The notes under the pieces are model-generated. The model was not told the DNA's origin, did not search any database, and saw nothing but the letters and a program-made list of their open reading frames with translations. A stretch of 64,000 nt of DNA from Gimesia aquarii (GTDB taxonomy: Bacteria; Planctomycetota; Planctomycetia; Planctomycetales; Planctomycetaceae): the NCBI RefSeq assembly GCF_007748195.1, contig NZ_CP037920.1, positions 6,291,800-6,355,799 of the forward strand, in the 5' to 3' direction. Positions 36,222-45,266 of the stretch are shown here, piece after piece. Each line of letters begins with the position of its first letter. Within the stretch, counting starts at the first letter, position 1. A program made the translations under genes and the position numbers.

Positions 36222-36932
36222 TTATTTTGATGTCGCCGACTTCTTGTTGGGAAGATCAAAAAAAGCACCAGAAGTATTGTGTTGCTTTTTAATTGGTTTT
36301 GGACGAGGTTCAAAAAAACTAGGATTGAAAAAGTCATCAGATTTCGAGGGGAGTCGGCTTCTAAATTGAACTCCGCTCTTTAATTTCGCTGTCTTCTCTG
36401 TCAACGAAACAGAACCCAGGGCTTTGAGTAGCACACTGTCTTTGTCTTGGTATTGTATCTCGATTTGGGATGCTTCAATTTGAGTTGTCTTTGAACCATT
36501 ACCTCTCGTGAGTGTCACATTTTTCCCTTCAGCTGCTTTAAGCATGAGTGACTTCGAACCAAAGTCGAAGGTCGCTTCAAGGGCTGTCGCATGAAGCCGG
36601 TCATGCTCGCTGATTATCTTAACGTTTCCTAAGAGGTTCAACATTAGATCTTTTTGCTTTAAGTACGTAGCGTCTATACTATCAGCAGATACACGTATGC
36701 CACCACAATTAATCCCAGCCTGACCTTCCAACTTGATCACATGTTTGCCATCACGCTGAATTTTAAAGTCGATTTCTTCAGCTTGGAGTTCTAAGGTTCC
36801 CAATGTGAGTGAATGGACCTCTGCAGGAGCCTTCGTAGCGGAAGCCGTTTTATTATCGTTCGCATTAGCAGTCACTGTAAAACAGAAAGAAGCGAGTGAA
36901 ATCAGGCAGATTGAACGCGTTTTAAAGAACAT
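36222..36932 (-). CDS. LptA/OstA-like exported protein
   Basis: The 236-residue protein has a signal peptide ending about TANA-ND (residue 24) and repeated beta-strand pairs of the OstA/LptA type: GTLELQAEEIDFKIQRDGKH, VIKLEGQAGINCGGIRVSAD, LGNVKIISEHDRLHATALEA and LKALGSVSLTEKTAKLKSG. In LptA these strands stack as a jellyroll bridge for lipopolysaccharide in the periplasm. Here the Pro- and Lys-rich tail (PSFFEPRPKPIKKQHNTSG) is extra. No other lpt gene is adjacent. GGAG is eight bases before the ATG. It could be a distinct OstA-domain protein unrelated to LPS transport. Confidence 0.7.
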   Translation of the reverse strand: MFFKTRSICLISLASFCFTVTANANDNKTASATKAPAEVHSLTLGTLELQAEEIDFKIQRDGKHVIKLEGQAGINCGGIRVSADSIDATYLKQKDLMLNLLGNVKIISEHDRLHATALEATFDFGSKSLMLKAAEGKNVTLTRGNGSKTTQIEASQIEIQYQDKDSVLLKALGSVSLTEKTAKLKSGVQFRSRLPSKSDDFFNPSFFEPRPKPIKKQHNTSGAFFDLPNKKSATSK

Positions 36933-37183
36933 CGATTTTCTCCATATTTCATCGAAAAGAATTCTATCTTTGTTTTGGCAGGTAGAAGTGTTCTAACAAT
37001 CAGTTCTCTAGTAGTCCATACCAATTGCAATTGAATCGGCCACTTTGAGTGATCCAAGAATATCTTTGCTGATACCGTTTTCAAACTACTCGAAATGCGA
37101 CATGATACTAAGAGTACTGTTAGCTGTTATTGTTTATGAAGTTACAACGCTCCTGATCTACACCTTCCTGCGAGAACCCCCTT

Positions 37184-39220
37184 ATGCTTTTACAACAGAA
37201 TCTTTTTGTCAAACTTTCTATCCTGCTGCTTCTGAATACGGTCTTCTTCCCTGCTCTGCTGCAAGCAGATGGGCCTGCTGATAACTTGCCTGATCAGGTT
37301 CGACGTATTCCCATGTTGGGAGTCGAAGTCCCTGATGAGCAGAAACAGCATCTCAAGCTAGGACTGGCAAAACTTCAAACTTCTCTGGATCAATTAAAAA
37401 ATAGTAAAAACTCGCGGGTACAAGCATTGATTCCGGACGTGGAAATCTATCATCGTGCCGTGCGTTGTGCACTCGAATTTCAGGAGTTTTTTCACGAACG
37501 TGAAATTGGCAAAGGGTTGGAATTATTAAAACAGGGTCAGCAACGAGCTGATCAGCTATTAAAAGGAGAAGCGCCCTGGACACGCCAGACAGGATTGGTG
37601 GTACGCGGGTATGTCTCAAAGATCGACAACACAGTACAACCATATGGTCTGGTCATTCCCGATAACTATACATTTTCGGGTAAAAGCCGCTATCGTTGTG
37701 ATCTCTGGTTTCATGGAAGAGGGGAACGGCTGAGTGAAGGCAACTTCATCAATCAGCGGCAATATTCTCGTGGGCAATATACTCCTGCCGACACAATTGT
37801 TTTACACCCCTATGGTCGCTATTCCAATGCGTTCAAGTTTGCCGGGGAAGTAGACGTACTGGAAGCACTGGAATCGACGAAACAACGCTATCGTATCGAC
37901 GATGATCGTATTTCCGTACGCGGGTTTTCGATGGGAGGTGCTGCATGCTGGCAATTTGCCGTGCATTATGCTGATCGCTGGTTTGCCGCCAATCCGGGAG
38001 CCGGATTTTCAGAAACCCCCTTATTTCTAAAAGTGTTCCAGAAAGAAACTCTCAAACCAACCTGGTATGAGAAGAAATTATGGCAACTCTACGACTGTCC
38101 CGGTTATGCATTGAATCTCTATCAGTGCCCGACCATCGCCTACAGCGGCGAACTCGATAGTCAAAAACAGGCCGCGGATGTGATGGAAGAGGCTCTCAAA
38201 AAAGTCGGTATCGACATGGTGCATATTATTGGGCCTAAGATGGGGCATCGCATTCACATCGATTCTAAACGCATTATCGAAGCCAAGATGGATTCGCTCG
38301 CCAAGGTGGGACGTCAGACCATCCCACATACCGTACATCTGGTAGCGTATACTTTAAAGTATAACCGCATGAACTGGGTGACGCTGGACTCGATGGAAGA
38401 AGAATGGAAACAGGGCCAAATCGATGCCCGTTTGGTACCGAACAATCGTGTCAAAATCAAAACCGAAAATGTCACGGGATTCACATTGAAGATGAATGCG
38501 GGTGAATCACCATTTGATATGACCCGTCCGGTTATGATTCAGCTGGATGGAACTGAATACCAGGTTCCCGGTCCGCTCTCCGACCGTTCCTGGCATGTGA
38601 CGTTTCATAAGACTAATGACTCCTGGGATGTAGGAGCAGCGATTCTGAAACCTGGGCAATTGGTCAAACGACATAACCTGCAGGGCCCCATTGATGATGC
38701 CTTTATGGATTCCTTCATTTTCGTTTCCCCAACCGGAAAAAGCGTTTCGGCAACAGTCGAAAAATGGGTTCAGTCAGAAATGAAACATGCGGTTGTCCAT
38801 TGGCGTCAGCAGTTCCGTGGTGACGCGAGAGTGATGAAAGATACTCAGATTACAGATCAGGAAATTGCTTCCAGTAATCTTGTGTTGTGGGGAGATCCTG
38901 AGAGTAATCAACTCATTAAAAAGATTATCAGCAAATTACCCATTCAATGGAATCGCGAAGAAATCGTTGTCGGTCAAAAACACTTTCCAGCCGCGCATCA
39001 TGCACCGATTCTGATTTTTCCAAACCCGCTAAATCCCACAAAATACGTTGTCTTAAACAGCGGCTTTACCTACCGTGAATATGCGTATTTAAATAATGCC
39101 AGGCAGGTTCCCATGCTGCCCGACTGGGCCATCATCGATTTACGCACTCCGGCAGGCAGTCAATATCCCGGAAAAGTAGTCGATGCTGATTTCTTTGACG
39201 AGAACTGGCAGTTAAAATAG
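37184..39220 (+). CDS. Large exported alpha/beta hydrolase
   Basis: This 678-residue exported protein has a signal peptide (about 1-28), a helical N-terminal region (about 35-130), an esterase-like alpha/beta hydrolase core and a C-terminal region of about 270 residues. The nucleophile elbow is GFSMGGAACW with Ser249. The core includes LWFHGRGERLSEGN (oxyanion region), YSGELDSQKQAADVMEEAL (acid region) and HIIGPKMGHRIHI (histidine region). The C-terminal region resembles carbohydrate esterase or prolyl-oligopeptidase-like extensions, but I do not recognise it. The ATG at 37184 has no strong Shine-Dalgarno. It diverges from the LptA-like gene. Confidence 0.8.
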   Translation: MLLQQNLFVKLSILLLLNTVFFPALLQADGPADNLPDQVRRIPMLGVEVPDEQKQHLKLGLAKLQTSLDQLKNSKNSRVQALIPDVEIYHRAVRCALEFQEFFHEREIGKGLELLKQGQQRADQLLKGEAPWTRQTGLVVRGYVSKIDNTVQPYGLVIPDNYTFSGKSRYRCDLWFHGRGERLSEGNFINQRQYSRGQYTPADTIVLHPYGRYSNAFKFAGEVDVLEALESTKQRYRIDDDRISVRGFSMGGAACWQFAVHYADRWFAANPGAGFSETPLFLKVFQKETLKPTWYEKKLWQLYDCPGYALNLYQCPTIAYSGELDSQKQAADVMEEALKKVGIDMVHIIGPKMGHRIHIDSKRIIEAKMDSLAKVGRQTIPHTVHLVAYTLKYNRMNWVTLDSMEEEWKQGQIDARLVPNNRVKIKTENVTGFTLKMNAGESPFDMTRPVMIQLDGTEYQVPGPLSDRSWHVTFHKTNDSWDVGAAILKPGQLVKRHNLQGPIDDAFMDSFIFVSPTGKSVSATVEKWVQSEMKHAVVHWRQQFRGDARVMKDTQITDQEIASSNLVLWGDPESNQLIKKIISKLPIQWNREEIVVGQKHFPAAHHAPILIFPNPLNPTKYVVLNSGFTYREYAYLNNARQVPMLPDWAIIDLRTPAGSQYPGKVVDADFFDENWQLK

Positions 39221-39293
39221 AGCCGTATGGTTCCAGAGCGCCGATACTTTGGAAAGAATCAAAATTGATCCTCTAAGAATTGTTGACCCTGCT

Positions 39294-40490
39294 ATGAAAT
39301 ACTTAATGAATTTACTGATCGCTGTTTTATTACTCGTAGTAACAGATGTGGTTACTGCAGAAGTCTCTTACTTGAAAAGTACTCCGCAATCAGAGTCGTC
39401 TCTCTGCGTGGTTGTGAAAGATACGGTGTTAGTCCACACTTCTCAGATTTTGCCCCTCAACCTCAAAGGAGGCCAAATTCCTTCTGCCAACGCCAGTGAT
39501 CAGACTGCACTCGTGCTTAAGAACCTGAATTACCTGCTGAAAAAAGTAGACAGTAATCTGAATCGACTAGTCAAACTGAATATCTATGTCGCCCGTGAAG
39601 ATCTGGTACAGCAAGTACAACAACGAATTAAAGAAGAACTGGAAGTCATCGCACAACCAGCCTGCACGTATGTGGTCACAAAACTTCCTGGTCCGAATGC
39701 TCTGGTCGCCATGGATGCGGTCGCGGCAACCAATTCCTCTAAGCAATTAGCGAAGGTTCAAATTTATAATGATGAAGTTTCAGGATTTAGTGCTTCACTC
39801 TTACCGGCAGGACGAACTGCATATATTTCGGGACAAGCGGTGAAAGCAGATACGTTAACGGAAGCAACACGCAAAACCATGGAAGAGCTCCATCAAACCC
39901 TGAAATACATTGGTGCATCCCCTTCAAATGTGATACACGTTAAAGCATTTATGACACCAATGAAAGAAGCCAATGATGTCGAGTTGGTGATTGACAGCTT
40001 TTTCCCCGAGGAGAGGCAACCTCCGGTGTCACTTGTGGAATGGTTTTCATCGTTACCTATTGAAATTGAGATGATTGTTGCCATGCCTGAAAATAAAGCG
40101 ACTGTTCGACCTGCTGAAACGGTGGTCTATCAAACTCCGACCGGCATGAAAGCATCTCCCGTTTATAGTCGGGTTGCGATTGCTCAAGTCAGTGACCGGA
40201 TTTATGTTTCGGGAATTCTCGCTAAAGAGAACAAAAATAATGACCAGCAGATTCGAAGTGTGTTCAATCAATTAAGAACTATTGTCGAAAAAGCAGGTAG
40301 TGACCTGAATCATCTGGCGAAAGCCACATATTATGTTTCAGATAACGCAGTCAGCGGTCCTTTCGGAAAAATTCGCACAGAATATTATAACCCTAAACGC
40401 CCCCCTGCCGCATCCAAAGCGACTGTCAAAAGCGTAGGGTTTCCGAACCGCACCCTGGTGATTGATATGATTGCGATACCCTCAAAGTGA
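39294..40490 (+). CDS. Exported triple RidA-domain protein
   Basis: From the ATG at 39294 the 398-residue protein has a signal peptide (about 1-23, MKYLMNLLIAVLLLVVT) and three consecutive RidA/YjgF-like domains, beginning at about residues 30, 145 and 280. Domain 2 contains AGRTAYISGQAVKADTLTEA, and domain 3 contains DRIYVSGILAKENKNND with LNHLAKATYYV. RidA family enzymes hydrolyse reactive enamines and imines; the invariant arginine of the active RidA subgroup is not apparent in the last domain. An export signal and three domains in one chain are uncommon. The in-frame TTG at 39249 would add 15 residues before the signal. Confidence 0.75.
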   Translation: MKYLMNLLIAVLLLVVTDVVTAEVSYLKSTPQSESSLCVVVKDTVLVHTSQILPLNLKGGQIPSANASDQTALVLKNLNYLLKKVDSNLNRLVKLNIYVAREDLVQQVQQRIKEELEVIAQPACTYVVTKLPGPNALVAMDAVAATNSSKQLAKVQIYNDEVSGFSASLLPAGRTAYISGQAVKADTLTEATRKTMEELHQTLKYIGASPSNVIHVKAFMTPMKEANDVELVIDSFFPEERQPPVSLVEWFSSLPIEIEMIVAMPENKATVRPAETVVYQTPTGMKASPVYSRVAIAQVSDRIYVSGILAKENKNNDQQIRSVFNQLRTIVEKAGSDLNHLAKATYYVSDNAVSGPFGKIRTEYYNPKRPPAASKATVKSVGFPNRTLVIDMIAIPSK

Positions 40491-40520
40491 GTTTGTTGTA
40501 CTCACCCACTATTGGAAACA

Positions 40521-40550
40521 AAAACGCCCTGTAAGTACAGGGCGTTTTTT
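40521..40550. terminator. Bidirectional rho-independent terminator
   Basis: ACGCCCTGTA and TACAGGGCGT pair perfectly with a short loop, flanked by four A on one side and six T on the other. It lies between the RidA gene (plus) and the DUF1501 gene (minus) and should serve both. Confidence 0.92.
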
Positions 40551-40584
40551 GATTCTCAGGTGAAGTTGCAAACTCGAACACAAC

Positions 40585-42048
40585 CTATGCAATAATATCA
40601 TGCACGATACGAGAAGGCTGCTTGTCGATTAATGTCTGTTCTGCACCATTGCGAGTGAATGTCAGTCGTTCTGGATCGAGTCCGAACAAATAGAGTAGTG
40701 TTTGATGATAGTCACTATGACTGACTTTGTTTTCAACAGCATGATGACCAAAATCATCTGTTTCACCATAGGCCATACCACCTTTGAGTCCACCACCGGC
40801 CAACCACATGCTGAAACCATACGTATTATGATCTCGTCCCTGCTTTGCCACGCCAGCATCATTCTGAATTACGGGCAGGCGTCCCATTTCGCCTCCCCAG
40901 TGCACGAGCGTCTCATCTAACAGACCTCTCATTTTGAGGTCTTTCACAAGACCTGCTGAAGGCACATCTACTCGTTTACAGGTGCGCGGCAGAGAAGTCC
41001 GCATGCTGGTATGATGATCCCAATGCTGATTCCCCGTCATTATTTGTACAAAACGCACACCACGTTCGATGAGTCGACGTGCAATGAGACAACGCTTGCC
41101 AAACTCGGCGGATTCGGAACGATCAATTCCATACATGGCTTGAGTCGCTTTGGTTTCCTTACTCAAGTCCAACGCTTCTGTCGCCGCGGTCTGCATTTTA
41201 GCAGCCAGTTCATAGCTGGCGATTCGAGCAGAAAGATCGTCTTCTCCCGGGTGCTGGTTGAGGTGTCTCTGATTCAGTTTTCCCAGGAAATCGAGATACT
41301 TTTCCTGTGCTTTCCCACTGAGGTGAGGAGGGGCATTCAAATTAAGAATTCTCGGTTCTTTAGGTCGAATCACAGTCCCCTGATATAAGGAAGGAAGCCA
41401 GCCATTGGTCCAGTTATCAACACCCAATACGGGTGCACCGCCGGGATCGACCATCGCGATGTAGGCAGGCAAATTTTCTGATTCACTACCTAAACCATAA
41501 GTTAACCAGCTTCCCAGTGTTGGCCGTCCGGGAAGAATACGACCACTGTGCATGGCATAAATCGACTGTCCATGGTTATTCACACCGGTGTGCATGGAAC
41601 GGATCAGAGTGATATCGTCAACAACTTCGCTCAAACCCGGCAGTAATTCTGATAACTCAGTACCGCATTCACCATACTTACTGAATTTCCAGGGTGAACC
41701 CAGCACTTTTGAACTCGCCTGTGCTGCATTATCGTATTTAATGTCTCCGGGAAATTTTTTACCATCGTACTTCTGAAGCATTGGTTTGGGATCGAACATA
41801 TCCAGATGACTGGGTCCTCCCTGCATGAACATTGAGATCATGGCTTTCGCCCGGGGAGGGTGATGGGTCGGCTTTAACTTCAAGTCAAAATGTTTTTTCA
41901 GCAGTTCAGGTCGAATCGCCGGATTCTTGGCCAGAGCCTGATCCTGATTCAACATCCAGGACAGCGCAAGAGAACCGATTCCCATCGAGCTTGCGGCCAG
42001 AAAGTGACGTCTGGAATGATCCGTTGAATCGGGTGCTTTATAATTCAT
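40585..42048 (-). CDS. DUF1501 protein with Tat signal
   Basis: The 487-residue protein belongs to the DUF1501 family. The twin-arginine signal HSRRHFLAASSMGIGSLALS lies at about 11-30. Motifs are SMFMQGGPSHLDMFDPKP (about 72-89), [54 protein letters not shown] and VHWGGEMGRLPVI. The family resembles the alkaline-phosphatase/sulfatase fold, but no enzymatic activity is established. It overlaps the stop region of the PSD1 gene (14-base gap at 42063), the usual PSD1-DUF1501 pair. No sigma or FecR gene heads this pair. Confidence 0.92.
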   Translation of the reverse strand: MNYKAPDSTDHSRRHFLAASSMGIGSLALSWMLNQDQALAKNPAIRPELLKKHFDLKLKPTHHPPRAKAMISMFMQGGPSHLDMFDPKPMLQKYDGKKFPGDIKYDNAAQASSKVLGSPWKFSKYGECGTELSELLPGLSEVVDDITLIRSMHTGVNNHGQSIYAMHSGRILPGRPTLGSWLTYGLGSESENLPAYIAMVDPGGAPVLGVDNWTNGWLPSLYQGTVIRPKEPRILNLNAPPHLSGKAQEKYLDFLGKLNQRHLNQHPGEDDLSARIASYELAAKMQTAATEALDLSKETKATQAMYGIDRSESAEFGKRCLIARRLIERGVRFVQIMTGNQHWDHHTSMRTSLPRTCKRVDVPSAGLVKDLKMRGLLDETLVHWGGEMGRLPVIQNDAGVAKQGRDHNTYGFSMWLAGGGLKGGMAYGETDDFGHHAVENKVSHSDYHQTLLYLFGLDPERLTFTRNGAEQTLIDKQPSRIVHDIIA

Positions 42049-42062
42049 AGTTTGATACCGTT

Positions 42063-44972
42063 TTAATCAACGTAAAGAAATTCGTTACTACTCAAAAGGG
42101 CCTGACAAAACGTTGCTAAAGCCAGTTGCTCAGGAGTTTTCCCGGAGCTCGCTTTTGTTGTATTAAATTGAGGAATTTGAGAGACGATGAATTCCACGGA
42201 TTGTTTGACTTCGTCTGCTGTAGGAACTTTACCAAAAGCAAGCATCCAGGCGAGCTTGACCTGCTCCTGCTTATTTCCAGCGTGAGTTTTTTGTAACCGT
42301 TCCGCAAAATATGTGGAATGTTCTACCATAAAGCCGCTATTCATCATCAACAGTGATTGAGGCGCTACAGTCGAAGAAGAACGTTTTTCGCAATTTGGCT
42401 CCATTTTGGGAGCATCAAACATATCAAGTACTGCCAGCGGTTTACTTCGGCTGACCGTGATATAAACACTGCGGCGGAACTTGCGATCATCCATTTTGAT
42501 TGCTTTTTTCTGGCGACCAGCTGAATCAACATTCGCTATGCCCACCACAATTTGCCCTACTTCGTCTTCTTTCACTGGAACCGGTTCGCCATACAAATCC
42601 GTTTTCAGTTTACCCGTGACAGCAATAACCGAGTCACGGATTGTCTCTGCTTCCAGTCGACGGACCGGCATGCGACCATAGAGCAGATTGTCTGGATCAA
42701 TCACATCATAGTCGGCTGATCTCTGAGAACTTTGCATGTAAGCCGTTGAAGTCATCAGCATTTTATGCAGACGCTTGATTTTCCAACCATTTGAGACGAA
42801 GTCATGTGCCAGCCAGTCCAGCAATTCTAAATGCGTCGGTGGAATTCCTAACTTGCCAAAATCAGTGGGAGATGCCACGATCCCTTTACCAAAGTGATGT
42901 AGCCAGACGCGGTTCACAAAGACACGCGCCGTTAGAGGATGCTCTCCATTAGTGATATATTTGGCATAAGCTAAACGCCGCCCTGATGTTTGCAAATCAT
43001 TGTTTTGAGCTGGAATTTCGATCGGTTTTTTCAGATTGCTCTTCACTACAGACAACCCAGCGGGAAGGAGTTCATGCTTGGGTTGCTCGAAGTCTCCGCG
43101 ATTAAAGAAAAAAGTCTTCGGCACTTTACCGGGAACTTCCGTCAGTACACGTACAAACTCTTCTTTCGGTTTTTTCTCTCTGATCTTAGCTACTTTATCA
43201 TTCAACTTATTCAAAATGCCCTGAGTCTTGAGTTCAGTCAACCGCTTGGCTTCGTCTTTAAAATGCTGTACTTGAGCGGCCCCTTTGGGATCAAATTTCT
43301 CGAGATTCGAAACAGAAACTAATAGACCTGGAAATTCTGCGATCAGTTTTTTCTGTTCTGGTGTTCTCTTTTTCTCAGCCGTTTTCTTGGCTGCTAACGC
43401 GATTTTCTTTTGTGCTTCAGGAATCCGACTCAACGTTTCTTTACTGATTTTTTCGACCAGCTCTTTAGCAAGTTGCTTCGCTTTGGTAGCGGCTTTTCCA
43501 GATTGTTCATGCAGGGTTCGATCGTAAAGGTACAGAGAACCTGCTGATAAACGATTGATACGCGGGTAATTTTTGAGGAGTGCCACCTGCTCTTTAGTGC
43601 GTTTTTTTCCGGTGGTTTTATAGGCAGTTCGAGTCAAGTCACGCTTGTCTTCCGGCACATCGAGGAGTTCCCGTTCCAATGTCCGATCGATGAATTGATT
43701 GACGAGAGCCGTTCGTTCTCCCAGGACTTTCTTCGCTTCGGCTTCCAGTTCATTGGCAATTTTGCGATCTGCATCTGACATTATAGAGATACGCCGGGAA
43801 GCCGGAGTTCGCCAGCTTTTCCAGTCCAATGCAGGCTCGAAAATAGCACGGAAACGATAATAATCGTTTTGTGGAATTGGATCGTATTTGTGGTCATGGC
43901 ACTGTGCACAGGCAACTGTCATTCCCAGGACTGAAGAAGAAACGATATCGATCGTATCAGTGACTACCTGGTTCTTTGCTACTTCTTTTTCTGCCGGGTT
44001 ACTCCCGGTTCCATCGGGGGCCATACGTAAAAATCCGGTAGCAACCAGTTTTTCCAGATCTTCAGGGCTCAAGTTTTTGTAAGGCGGCTTGATCATTTCA
44101 TCTCCCGCTAATTGTTCGCGGAGGAATTGATCGTAGGGCTTGTCTTCATTGAATGCGCGGATGACATAATCACGATAACGAAAAGCCCAAAGACGTTCCC
44201 GGTCTTTGTTGTTGTAGCCTTCCGAGTCGGCATAGCCGGCCACATCCAGCCAGTGACGACCCCAGCGTTCTCCATAATGCTTTGAAGCTAAAAGTCGGTC
44301 GATCAGTTTTTCATAAGCATCGGGGCTTTTATCTTCGAGGTACTGTTTCAACTCTTCAGGTTGAGGAGGCAGGCCGATTAAATCGTAAAATGCACGACGT
44401 GCTAATGAGGTTTTCGAAGCCTGTGAAGAAAAAGAGAGTTTCTTTTCTTCCAGCTTTGCCAATAGAAACGCATCGACCGGCTGCCGCACCAGCTTGGGCT
44501 GTTTTACCTGTGGAACAGGAGAATTCTTAACGGGTTGAAAAGACCAGAAGGCCAGATCATCGGGAGCAATATAATCAGCGCCAATCTTTTCCGGTTCTGG
44601 TCGCAGGGTATGAGCCCCCTGATCAATCCATTGCTTTAGAATCTCGATCTCTGCTTCAGGCATGTGTTTGCCTTCAGGTGGCATTTCCTGCGCAACGACA
44701 CGGGTAATTAACTCACTTTGATCACTTTTACCGGGAACGATGGCGGCCCCACTATCACCACCTTTCACCATAAAACGCTTGAGACGCAGATCGAGATTTC
44801 CCTCTTTTTCACCATTCTCACCATGGCAGTGCAGGCAGTGAACCTTCAGAATTTTGCGCACATCGTTTTCGAATGAGAGTGGAGTTTTCTTGTTCGCAGA
44901 GTCTGCGGCTTGAGCAACACTCAGACAACAGGAAACAAATAACAGACACACCAGGAAAAGTCGCTCGTTCAT
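42063..44972 (-). CDS. PSD1-type protein: PSCyt1 heme domain, DUF1549 and DUF1553
   Basis: This exported 969-residue protein has a signal peptide (about 1-22), then a planctomycete-type cytochrome domain with CLHCH at 46-50 and PPEGKHMPEAEI further on. DUF1549 covers about 150-370 (ARRAFYDLIGLPPQPEELKQ; GERWGRHWLDVAGYADSEG; VACAQCHDHKYDP, another heme-like CxxCH), and DUF1553 the C-terminal third (GEHPLTARVFVNRVWLHHFG; SSSTVAPQSLLMMNS; and the end ALATFCQALLSSNEFLYVD). PSD1 proteins are thought to work in planctomycete polysaccharide degradation, but biochemistry is lacking. It is 14 bases before the DUF1501 gene and likely cotranscribed. Confidence 0.92.
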   Translation of the reverse strand: MNERLFLVCLLFVSCCLSVAQAADSANKKTPLSFENDVRKILKVHCLHCHGENGEKEGNLDLRLKRFMVKGGDSGAAIVPGKSDQSELITRVVAQEMPPEGKHMPEAEIEILKQWIDQGAHTLRPEPEKIGADYIAPDDLAFWSFQPVKNSPVPQVKQPKLVRQPVDAFLLAKLEEKKLSFSSQASKTSLARRAFYDLIGLPPQPEELKQYLEDKSPDAYEKLIDRLLASKHYGERWGRHWLDVAGYADSEGYNNKDRERLWAFRYRDYVIRAFNEDKPYDQFLREQLAGDEMIKPPYKNLSPEDLEKLVATGFLRMAPDGTGSNPAEKEVAKNQVVTDTIDIVSSSVLGMTVACAQCHDHKYDPIPQNDYYRFRAIFEPALDWKSWRTPASRRISIMSDADRKIANELEAEAKKVLGERTALVNQFIDRTLERELLDVPEDKRDLTRTAYKTTGKKRTKEQVALLKNYPRINRLSAGSLYLYDRTLHEQSGKAATKAKQLAKELVEKISKETLSRIPEAQKKIALAAKKTAEKKRTPEQKKLIAEFPGLLVSVSNLEKFDPKGAAQVQHFKDEAKRLTELKTQGILNKLNDKVAKIREKKPKEEFVRVLTEVPGKVPKTFFFNRGDFEQPKHELLPAGLSVVKSNLKKPIEIPAQNNDLQTSGRRLAYAKYITNGEHPLTARVFVNRVWLHHFGKGIVASPTDFGKLGIPPTHLELLDWLAHDFVSNGWKIKRLHKMLMTSTAYMQSSQRSADYDVIDPDNLLYGRMPVRRLEAETIRDSVIAVTGKLKTDLYGEPVPVKEDEVGQIVVGIANVDSAGRQKKAIKMDDRKFRRSVYITVSRSKPLAVLDMFDAPKMEPNCEKRSSSTVAPQSLLMMNSGFMVEHSTYFAERLQKTHAGNKQEQVKLAWMLAFGKVPTADEVKQSVEFIVSQIPQFNTTKASSGKTPEQLALATFCQALLSSNEFLYVD

Positions 44973-45266
44973 AGAAGAAGACTCTCTTGGAAATAGGTTT
45001 GGCGAGGGCGATCCAGTCTTCTGGATTGCATTTACGGAGGGTCAAAGCACTCAATAGTTTAAGTAATACTAAGAGTTACTTATATATTATTATCGTACCG
45101 CTTTTAAGCTGAAGTGCAAGAGAGGAATTTCAAACAAGCATTTTTCATGGAAAAGAATACAAAATTACTTGTCAGGTAAAAAATAGCGATTCAATGAACT
45201 CGAATGAGCCCGCTTTCGATTTATTGCCATAAACTCTTTATCAAAAATGAGTTACACACAAAACGC

